From SAR86 cluster bacterium AG-447-A08 (lineage in GTDB: Bacteria; Pseudomonadota; Gammaproteobacteria; Magnimaribacterales; Magnimaribacteraceae), in assembly GCA_003212335.1 (NCBI GenBank), contig QCQA01000009.1, positions 1-49,125 on the forward strand: a stretch of 49,125 bases of DNA. Reading direction: 5' to 3'. Below, piece after piece: positions 41,724-49,125 of the stretch; position 1 is the stretch's first letter; the number at the start of each line of letters is the position of its first letter. The notes beneath the pieces were generated by a model. It worked only from the letters and a program-made list of their open reading frames with translations, was not told where the DNA came from and did not search any database. Both the position numbers and the translations under genes were made by a program.

Positions 41724-42107
41724 TTATCTGTTGACCCAATCAAGCATGTCTTCAACATACATATCGCCACTTGGTTCAAAGTCTTGGGGATTGTCTAAGC
41801 TACAAATTGTGACATAAATATATTTAGGATACTCGTCAAGAAGACAAGTTAAAGGAGTTCCACAATCTTGACAAAAGTACCTGCTGCCTTGATTAGAGGA
41901 AATAAGTTTCTTGGGACTACCTTTGTTGTATTCAAAGGCAGTTAATGGAACAGCCATCCAAGAAAGAAAAGCAGCCCCTGAAGTGCGTCTGCACATAGAA
42001 CAGTGACAATTCGCAGAGGGGTAATTGTAGGACTCGAAGCTATAACGAACTGAACCGCAAAAGCACCCTCCCTCTGTAATATTATTCACTGTTTTATCCT
42101 GGTCCAT
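41724..42107 (-). CDS. GFA family zinc protein (glutathione-dependent formaldehyde-activating enzyme-like)
   Basis: 127 residues. Cysteine motifs in order are EGGCFCGSVRY, NCHCSMCRRTSGAAF and YFCQDCGTPLTCL, the zinc-binding pattern of the GFA/CENP-V fold. The founding enzyme adds formaldehyde to glutathione, but most members have no proven activity. ATG start, 9 bases after the ceramidase-like gene, so the two are probably co-transcribed. Confidence 0.9.
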   Translation of the reverse strand: MDQDKTVNNITEGGCFCGSVRYSFESYNYPSANCHCSMCRRTSGAAFLSWMAVPLTAFEYNKGSPKKLISSNQGSRYFCQDCGTPLTCLLDEYPKYIYVTICSLDNPQDFEPSGDMYVEDMLDWVNR

Positions 42108-42116
42108 ATAGCGTAC

Positions 42117-43622
42117 TCATTTTGAATTGTTTTTTGATTCTTCTACAAGCTTAACAAGGTTTTCATGAATTATAGGCGCAGTGTTTGGACCCAAAGACAC
42201 CACCTCGCCATAAGTTTCTTCTTTCTCTCCGTATATCCAAGGGGCGTCTTCATCCCATTCACTTTTTGGAATGATGTATCCAATAGAATCATTGGCTAAA
42301 TTCACCATCATATTAAGTTTGTCTGGAAATTGACTTCGCAAATGAGGAACTTCTTGTGGATCTATAATGTAATCTGCGCCCGTAGGATTTTCTATGCCTC
42401 CAACAGCAATTTCTGGATAAAGTTCTCCAGGAACACCGGTAATAGATGCATCTCCTAATTGTATGAATGCCACTTCACTCAGATAGCGTATAAATGGTGG
42501 CGTCAGACTAAATATAGGATCGGTATCAATCACGCCTAGCAAAGTGCCTAATGAGAGCATGAAATTTTCTATAGCTAATTCTATTTCAGCCGAGTGGACA
42601 GTTATGGATGGCTTTGGAGACTGCTTAAAATCACCTGCATGAAAAGTCTCTATGACACTGCTTGCTAAGCTATATCCATATGCACGCGCTTTTTCATGAC
42701 TAGGCTTAGTAAGCATTTTTTTTAAAACAGGATCATAAATTGGATCGGTTGGTCCGGATGTCATCAAGCCTCCAATGTTTCCTGTAAGCCACAACGTGGT
42801 TCCGCCAAGGCCAGCTCTGATAAGTTGATCGTTATAATAAATGCCTTCACTGATGCCTCTTCTTAAGTAGCCTGCAACATCAGCAGTTAATTCTAGATTT
42901 TTATCCCATGCGAGTTCGACATGAATTCCAAAGTTAATTAACGAGCCTATAATTGAGCCATCAGGGCGGTTAAATAAAATTGCTCTTATGTCATCGTCTA
43001 TCACGATAGGTTTTCGTTTGTCTTTGATAGGCGTAAGGGGGTTGGTCGGAATTAAAGCCAAACTCATTTCTGCAGGCTCCAGGTTATCTATAGCCATTTT
43101 TAATGTGCTTATGAAATCTCTTTTAAGCCGCTCCATATAAGCTTCATCAACGCCGCTTTTTAAAAAACCTGGACCCCAAAGACCTTGAGTATCTGGACCC
43201 TCGTGATTATGCGTTGCATGCACCATGATATAATCAAGACCCCACTCTGCAGGAACATCTTCACGGACACTAAGTACAAATTTTCGCATCAGCCCAATAG
43301 TATCAGCGCTAATAATTCCTATCCGAGTATGGCCATCGTCAATAACCGCAGTTACCACCATGAGGTCATCTTTAACTTTTTGAGCAGCTCGTTTGTTTTG
43401 AAAACCCGCCATCCACACGGCATCAAATTGATTATTACCGTTTACGTCAGTCCACTTATCAGTATCTGGATCAAATTGAGCATCATTGTTTACATCTTCC
43501 CATTCATCAATTAGTTCGGGGGTAATTGGAAGCTCAGCAAACCCAACTTTAAATTCATTTGCATAGATGTGAGAAGTTAAAGCAATGCCAAACATCATAA
43601 AAATGCACAGCCTGTTTTTCAT
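42117..43622 (-). CDS. Exported neutral-ceramidase-like hydrolase with Ca-loop-like insert
   Basis: 501 residues with a signal peptide (LCIFMMFGIALTSHIYA). FKVGFAELPITPELID and VHATHNHEGPDTQGLWGP (zinc-type histidines, as in THNHSGP of neutral ceramidases) mark the family; INFGIHVELAWDKN and ITGVPGELYPEIAVGGI are further family blocks. Between residues 40 and 65 is DVNNDAQFDPDTDKW then TDVNGNNQFDAVW, two DxNxDxxxD loops that look calcium-binding. It would cleave an amide in a lipid or related compound outside the cytoplasm; true ceramide hydrolysis is not established. ATG start. Confidence 0.78.
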   Translation of the reverse strand: MKNRLCIFMMFGIALTSHIYANEFKVGFAELPITPELIDEWEDVNNDAQFDPDTDKWTDVNGNNQFDAVWMAGFQNKRAAQKVKDDLMVVTAVIDDGHTRIGIISADTIGLMRKFVLSVREDVPAEWGLDYIMVHATHNHEGPDTQGLWGPGFLKSGVDEAYMERLKRDFISTLKMAIDNLEPAEMSLALIPTNPLTPIKDKRKPIVIDDDIRAILFNRPDGSIIGSLINFGIHVELAWDKNLELTADVAGYLRRGISEGIYYNDQLIRAGLGGTTLWLTGNIGGLMTSGPTDPIYDPVLKKMLTKPSHEKARAYGYSLASSVIETFHAGDFKQSPKPSITVHSAEIELAIENFMLSLGTLLGVIDTDPIFSLTPPFIRYLSEVAFIQLGDASITGVPGELYPEIAVGGIENPTGADYIIDPQEVPHLRSQFPDKLNMMVNLANDSIGYIIPKSEWDEDAPWIYGEKEETYGEVVSLGPNTAPIIHENLVKLVEESKNNSK

Positions 43623-43632
43623 AATTTCTCTC

Positions 43633-44022
43633 CTAATTTCTTTTTGGCAAACACATTAATAGAGTCAGAATAAAGCAGAGTATTGAGATAAACATAGTGG
43701 ATGCCAAAACAATCATTGTTATTTCATCAACTGTTGTTGCAGAACCTTCTTGCACTGACTCAAATCTCCATGCCCAAGATCGATAATGCAAACAAAAAGT
43801 AAACCCCCATGCCCCGCACAAAATGCCTATCGCTTTTGAATTTTTTAAAACTAGTACGCCACCTGTTACTAAAAGTGCGTCAGCAATTAAGTCAGGCAGG
43901 AGTCCTAAAAATGACTGTCCAAATTGTATTGTATATAGACTTTCTAAGATGAAATGAATTGCAGTCACACAAAATGTAAAAATAACAAACCTTCTAATGA
44001 AAACTTGGTTGTTTATAACCAT
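43633..44022 (-). CDS. Integral membrane protein of unknown function
   Basis: 129 residues, four hydrophobic helices: FVIFTFCVTAIHFILESLY, GLLPDLIADALLVTGGVLVL, IGILCGAWGFTFCLHY and ITMIVLASTMFISILCFIL. RSWAWRFESVQEG lies in the loop between helices 3 and 4. No family recognised. ATG start; its stop is 10 bases upstream of the ceramidase-like gene, so it may be the first gene of that unit. Confidence 0.65.
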   Translation of the reverse strand: MVINNQVFIRRFVIFTFCVTAIHFILESLYTIQFGQSFLGLLPDLIADALLVTGGVLVLKNSKAIGILCGAWGFTFCLHYRSWAWRFESVQEGSATTVDEITMIVLASTMFISILCFILTLLMCLPKRN

Positions 44023-44112
44023 TCCAACCCCTGCTTATTTAATGTTGCAAACTACTCTACCGTAACCGACTTGAATGAAACAGTGATTTGATTTTTTTGC
44101 ATTTTCTGCCTA

Positions 44113-44448
44113 TTAAATATATTTATTAACTATTGTTGTTATTTTATCTATTTGGGATAAACCGTTTTCGATAGTTTCTCCCTTGAGAACAAAACTTTCT
44201 TTTAACTCTTGTATTACTGTTTTTTTCACTTCCCTCATTTCATCTATATCCATTTCAGTATCCCACTCTCTATAGACGACTGCGTGAGGTCCATAAATTC
44301 TTTTAAAATCGTCTTTTCTTCTCTCCCAATCTTCTGTGATACCAAACCGTAAATCTTGATTAGACACTAGATAGTAGTTTGGACTTGCTTTAGGCGTGTT
44401 TCGCATTGGAGTTTCCATGGTAAATCTATAAAGGTAGAATTTTTTCAT
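44113..44448 (-). CDS. Unknown protein, possibly GIY-YIG/T5orf172-like
   Basis: 111 residues. The middle part PNYYLVSNQDLRFGITEDWERRKDDFKR, quoted only by its key positions YYLV, FGIT and ERRKDD, resembles the YxV-(x)-K-x-GIT-x-(4)-R pattern of GIY-YIG-like T5orf172 domains. The first tyrosine pair and the Arg fit, but catalytic Glu is not obvious, so this is a weak lead. ATG start. Downstream of it lies the 4-helix protein gene after 90 bases. Confidence 0.5.
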   Translation of the reverse strand: MKKFYLYRFTMETPMRNTPKASPNYYLVSNQDLRFGITEDWERRKDDFKRIYGPHAVVYREWDTEMDIDEMREVKKTVIQELKESFVLKGETIENGLSQIDKITTIVNKYI

Positions 44449-44475
44449 ATTAAATTTATTATTCTCTGTTTTGTT

Positions 44476-46311
44476 CTACTCGACCGTTACAGATTTAGCC
44501 AAGTTTCTTGGCTGATCTATGTCAGTCCCTTTAAGAATAGCCACATGATAAGCAAGTAGCTGCAAAGGTATTGAGTAAATAAGAGGTGCAATCAGCTCGG
44601 GCACTTCAGGAAGTTCTATGAAGCGCGTGATAGATTCATCATCGTGATGGGCATCGGAATGACCAAAAACATAAAGTTTGCCTCCTCTTGCGCGAACTTC
44701 TTCTAAGTTAGATTGAAGTTTTGCTAGCAAATCATCATTCGGAGCTACGGCTACTACAGGCATTTCTGAATCGACCAACGCAAGAGGGCCGTGCTTTAAT
44801 TCACCAGCAGGATAGGCTTCAGCATGAATGTAAGAAATTTCTTTTAATTTCAATGCTCCTTCCATGGCGACCGGATAATGTATCCCTCTGCCCAAGAAAA
44901 GCGCATGTTCCTTTTGGTCAAAATCTTCTGCCATTTCAATAATCTGGTCTTCAAGTTCCATTACTGCATCTAATGATTCGGGTAACGCCCTCAAGGAGTT
45001 ATTAATTGCATTTTCTGCAACCGAAGACAGCCCGTGATATCGTCCAAGAATTAAAGTTAGCATTAACAGCCCGACCAATTGAGTAGTAAATGCTTTTGTA
45101 GAAGCAACACCTATCTCAGGACCAGCTTTTGTTAAAAAAACCAGATCAGACTCTCTTGCTAAAGAGCTCGAGGGGACATTGCATATTCCGAGACAAGCAA
45201 GATATCCAGAATCCTTAGCGGTGCTAAGGCAAGCTAGCGTGTCGGCTGTTTCGCCGGACTGAGAGATAGTTACAAACAATGTATTGGGTGCCACTACTTT
45301 GTTTCTGTACCGAAATTCACTTGCAACTTCTACACTACAAGGAAGCCCTGCGAGACCCTCCAGCCAATATTTAGCCACCGTGCCGGCATGAAAGCTTGTG
45401 CCGCATGCAACGATTTGTACCGCATTTACTTCTTTGAAAATTTCAGGAGCAGTTGGACCAAAAATCTCTTCTTGAACACCTGTATCAGTTAACTGGCCCT
45501 CTAGAAGACCCTTTATTTTTTCAGGCTGCTCATTAATTTCTTTGAGCATGAAGTGTCTGTATTCTCCTTTATCGACAGTTTCGCCTAGAGACTTAGAAAC
45601 CACCACTGGCCTTTCAACTTCCTCATCGTTTAGGTTCCAAAATTTGGTTCCTGATGAAGTTATTTCCGCTAAATCGCCCTCTTCCAAAAAAACAAAATTC
45701 TCAGCAAAATCTACAAGCGCTAATTGGTCTGAAGCAATAAAGTTTTCTCCATGACCGATTCCCACTACTAACGGACTTCCTTTGCGAGCTGCTGCTATGA
45801 TTCCAGGTTCAGTTTCACAAACAGCGCCTATTGCATAAGCGCCCCTCAAATCTTTCACAGCAAGCTGAAGGGCCTCAACCAAAGGGGCATCTTCTTGAGA
45901 CATTTTTGCATGGATTAAATGCGCTATGACTTCAGTGTCAGTTTCCGACTCAAACACATAGCCCAAAGCCTTTAATGTTGTCCTGATTTCTTGATGATTT
46001 TCGATAATACCATTGTGGATGACAAAAATATTATTATTGGAGTGATGTGGGTGAGCATTATTTTCTGTGGGAAGACCATGAGTGGCCCACCTTGTGTGAG
46101 CTATGCCCACATTTCCATTGACTGGATTTTGATCAATTGAGTTTTGAAGTTCAGCAACTTTTCCAATGCTCTTAAAAATCTTTATCTGGCCTGCTTCATC
46201 AAATATAGCCAATCCGGCTGAATCATAGCCCCTATACTCCTGACGCAAGAGACCTATGAGCAGCTTATCTACTGAAGGTTTAGTTGAGGCTACGCCTATA
46301 ATTCCACACAT
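44476..46311 (-). CDS. glmS: Glutamine-fructose-6-phosphate aminotransferase GlmS
   Basis: Makes glucosamine-6-phosphate from fructose-6-phosphate and glutamine for peptidoglycan and LPS. The N-terminal nucleophile is Cys2 (MCGIIGV), with HTRWATHG and GNVGIAHTRW in the amidotransferase domain; two SIS domains follow (CGTSFHAGTVAKYW and LGRGIHYPVAMEGALKLKE). The C-terminus PRNLAKSVTVE is canonical. Full length at 611. No glmS ribozyme-like leader: the gap to glmU is 3 bases. Part of atpD-atpC-glmU-glmS. Confidence 0.97.
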   Translation of the reverse strand: MCGIIGVASTKPSVDKLLIGLLRQEYRGYDSAGLAIFDEAGQIKIFKSIGKVAELQNSIDQNPVNGNVGIAHTRWATHGLPTENNAHPHHSNNNIFVIHNGIIENHQEIRTTLKALGYVFESETDTEVIAHLIHAKMSQEDAPLVEALQLAVKDLRGAYAIGAVCETEPGIIAAARKGSPLVVGIGHGENFIASDQLALVDFAENFVFLEEGDLAEITSSGTKFWNLNDEEVERPVVVSKSLGETVDKGEYRHFMLKEINEQPEKIKGLLEGQLTDTGVQEEIFGPTAPEIFKEVNAVQIVACGTSFHAGTVAKYWLEGLAGLPCSVEVASEFRYRNKVVAPNTLFVTISQSGETADTLACLSTAKDSGYLACLGICNVPSSSLARESDLVFLTKAGPEIGVASTKAFTTQLVGLLMLTLILGRYHGLSSVAENAINNSLRALPESLDAVMELEDQIIEMAEDFDQKEHALFLGRGIHYPVAMEGALKLKEISYIHAEAYPAGELKHGPLALVDSEMPVVAVAPNDDLLAKLQSNLEEVRARGGKLYVFGHSDAHHDDESITRFIELPEVPELIAPLIYSIPLQLLAYHVAILKGTDIDQPRNLAKSVTVE

Positions 46312-46314
46312 CGA

Positions 46315-47661
46315 TTATTTCTTTTTGTTTAAGTTTACTTGTTTTCCTCTGCCAACAGCCAGTTTTCCCTTTGGAACATTTTTGGTTATTACAGAACCCG
46401 CTCCAGTGTAAGACCCTTCCCCAAGAGTAAGGGGTGCGACTAACGAGCTGTTCGAACCTATAAAAGTTCCATCTTCAATGATAGTTTTGTGTTTATTTTT
46501 TCCATCATAATTGCAAGTGATTGTGCCTGCACCCACATTTACTTTTTGTCCAAGTCTGGCGTCACCAAGATATGTAAGGTGTTTCGCTTTTGAGCCTTTA
46601 CCAATTTTGCTCCTATTTGCTTCTACAAAATTTCCGAGCTCTGATCCATCTGTTAACTCTGACCCTCCTCTAATCCGGCTGAATGGTCCAAGCTTACAGT
46701 TAGCCCCAACCTCACAACCTTCTATGACAGTATTAGAGTAGACAACTGTATTATCCTTTATCGTTGAATTGATGATGTGGCAATTTGGACCTATGTGAAC
46801 ATTTTTTCCAATCTTATTCTGTCCTTCAAAAACATTATTGATATCGATAAAAGATCCTTTTCCAATTTGGGTGCTACCCCTTATATCCATTCTTGAAGTA
46901 TCTGCCACCAAAACATCTTTGGCTAGTAGGCTTTCAGCCAGCCTTTTTTGATAGGACCTTTCTAAATCATGTAGTTCTTGTCTACTGTTTGCTCCCCCTA
47001 CCTCGTGCTCTTCGCATAAAGTGGCTCTAACAGCTATAGAGTGTTTGTTTGCAATTTCAATAAGATCAGTGAGGTAATACTCCTTGGCTGCATTATTATT
47101 TTTAATTAAGGGTAGAAGCTTTTGAAGGATGGTTGTTTTAACGGCCAAAATTCCAGAGTTAACTTCTTTAATTTTTCGTTCTTTGCTTACAGCATCCTTG
47201 TGTTCAACAATTTTTACAATGTTCTGTTTAGGACCTCTTACTATTCTGCCATAGCCTGAAGGGTCTTCTTTCCGGTAAGTAAGAATCGCCAACCTTCCAC
47301 TGGTAGCAGAGTTAACTAGCTTATTGAGTGTTTTTCTTGTTACCAAGGGAGCGTCGCCATAGAGGACTACGCTTACAGAGTTTTTCCTGAGCAAGGTGGT
47401 TGCTTGTTTTACTGCGTGGGCAGTGCCTAGTTGATTTTTTTGTATTACATAATTTATTTTTTTTCTTGAGGAGATGCTGCTTTCAACTTCTTTGCCTTTA
47501 TGACCAACAATGACTGAGGTTTTAGCTTTATGAAAAGTTTCGACAGTATCGATAAGATGTTGGATCATGGGTTTACCCGCCAAGTTGGCGAGAACTTTAG
47601 GGGAGTTGCCTCCCATCCTTGTGCCCTTTCCGGCAGCTAAAATTATAAAATCTATATTCAT
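46315..47661 (-). CDS. glmU: Bifunctional GlmU: GlcN-1-P acetyltransferase / GlcNAc-1-P uridyltransferase
   Basis: Makes UDP-GlcNAc in two steps. The N-terminal uridyltransferase has ILAAGKGTRMGGNSPK at residues 7-22 and VLYGDAPLVTRKTL; the C-terminal left-handed beta-helix has hexapeptide repeats and the acetyltransferase signature KVNVGAGTITCNYDGKNKHKT (abbreviated as NVGAGTITCNYDG). Length 448 is normal. ATG start, 3 bases before glmS. Operon partner of glmS and downstream of atpC. Confidence 0.97.
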   Translation of the reverse strand: MNIDFIILAAGKGTRMGGNSPKVLANLAGKPMIQHLIDTVETFHKAKTSVIVGHKGKEVESSISSRKKINYVIQKNQLGTAHAVKQATTLLRKNSVSVVLYGDAPLVTRKTLNKLVNSATSGRLAILTYRKEDPSGYGRIVRGPKQNIVKIVEHKDAVSKERKIKEVNSGILAVKTTILQKLLPLIKNNNAAKEYYLTDLIEIANKHSIAVRATLCEEHEVGGANSRQELHDLERSYQKRLAESLLAKDVLVADTSRMDIRGSTQIGKGSFIDINNVFEGQNKIGKNVHIGPNCHIINSTIKDNTVVYSNTVIEGCEVGANCKLGPFSRIRGGSELTDGSELGNFVEANRSKIGKGSKAKHLTYLGDARLGQKVNVGAGTITCNYDGKNKHKTIIEDGTFIGSNSSLVAPLTLGEGSYTGAGSVITKNVPKGKLAVGRGKQVNLNKKK

Positions 47662-47704
47662 TGGAACAATGGCGCATTCGCCCCAAGTGGTTTTTCTTAT
47701 TTAA

Positions 47705-48118
47705 CTACTTCTTACGTAGTTTCTGCAAGGCCTTTAGTCTTGCCGCGGCTTCAGCAAGTTGTGCTGTTGCCAGAGAATAGTCCATTTCTGATTTCTGATC
47801 TTCTAGTTCTCGTTCTGCTAATTCTTTGGCCCTCTCTGCCGCAGCAGAGTCAATGTCATCAGCTCGTTCAGCTACATCAGTAAGCAATGTGATCTCACCA
47901 GGCTGCACCTCAAGAAAACCTCCTGATGCAAAGAAAATCTCTTCTTCTCCGCCCTCAAGAACTAATTTGACGGGTCCGGGCTTAAGATTAGTAAGGAGAG
48001 GTGCGTGTCTTGGAGTAATAGCAATTTCTCCTGCACCTCCTTCAGCACTCAACAGCTCAACGGGTCCAGAAAAAAGCTCTCCTTCTGGACTTACAATGTT
48101 GCACTGTATTGTAGACAT
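47705..48118 (-). CDS. atpC: F1F0 ATP synthase epsilon subunit
   Basis: 137 residues. The beta-sandwich N-terminal domain (IVSPEGELFSGPVELLSAEG, GEIAITPRHAPLLTNLKPG, FFASGGFLEVQPGEITLLTD) and the helical tail (AAERAKELAERELEDQ) are typical. Ends the atp operon three bases after atpD. Modulates ATP hydrolysis of the F1 motor. Confidence 0.96.
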   Translation of the reverse strand: MSTIQCNIVSPEGELFSGPVELLSAEGGAGEIAITPRHAPLLTNLKPGPVKLVLEGGEEEIFFASGGFLEVQPGEITLLTDVAERADDIDSAAAERAKELAERELEDQKSEMDYSLATAQLAEAAARLKALQKLRKK

Positions 48119-48121
48119 AAA

Positions 48122-49125
<1,004 letters not shown>

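Overview
The window looks like chromosome from an AT-rich, gene-dense, free-living gammaproteobacterium, probably a marine planktonic heterotroph of the SAR86 kind. Three things suggest this: the atpD-atpC-glmU-glmS order at the right end (the usual gammaproteobacterial arrangement), the very short intergenic gaps, and the mix of dioxygenases, dehydrogenases, hydrolases and MFS carriers. This placement is an inference; no rRNA or marker phylogeny is available here. No tRNA, rRNA, CRISPR array, insertion sequence or prophage was seen, and no gene-free stretch exceeds 300 bases (the longest is 35270-35486).

Layout. 1-4480 (minus): uvrD, an orphan lipoprotein TRAP solute-binding protein, lipB and the start of lipA. 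4604-11181: a MazG-like hydrolase, then a heme cluster. Its ALA synthase gene (hemA, C4 type) is divergent from hemCD (a probable HemC-HemD fusion), hemB, hemE, hemF and hemJ, so every step from glycine plus succinyl-CoA to protoporphyrin IX is encoded together. 11178-15366: a minus-strand unit of a Tat-type carotenoid oxygenase, an unknown protein, a VTT membrane protein and a metallo-beta-lactamase-fold hydrolase, facing a TetR gene across two tandem operator-like sites. 15434-21599: aldo/keto reductase, extended SDR, two small membrane protein genes, a small XRE regulator, and a tandem PhyH dioxygenase pair with an alpha/beta hydrolase. 21649-27758: two transporters, an ACMSD-like amidohydrolase, an FAD monooxygenase and rlmN.

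27792-31009 holds a lipoprotein hydrolase, a polyprenol-phosphate glycosyltransferase fused to GtrA, and a PMT-family mannosyltransferase, which together resemble a protein O-mannosylation module. 31025-32723 has two paralogous small exported proteins on either side of another exported protein of unknown function, with three clear terminators. 32722-35269 carries an SDR, an alpha/beta-hydrolase-fold protein without the usual nucleophile serine, a VOC protein and a methyltransferase. 35487-44448 is accessory: DUF885 peptidase-like protein, MerC-like pair, exported amine oxidase with a divergent TetR gene, a CX5R phosphatase-like protein, two 56-residue proteins, a GFA enzyme, a ceramidase-like exported protein and two unknowns. 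44476-49125 is housekeeping: glmS, glmU, atpC and partial atpD.

The most notable items are the self-contained C4 heme cluster with a HemCD fusion in a gammaproteobacterial setting, the PMT/DPM-GtrA pair, the carotenoid oxygenase unit with its double operator, and the exported paralogue pair. At least nine genes start with TTG or GTG, so start calls need care.
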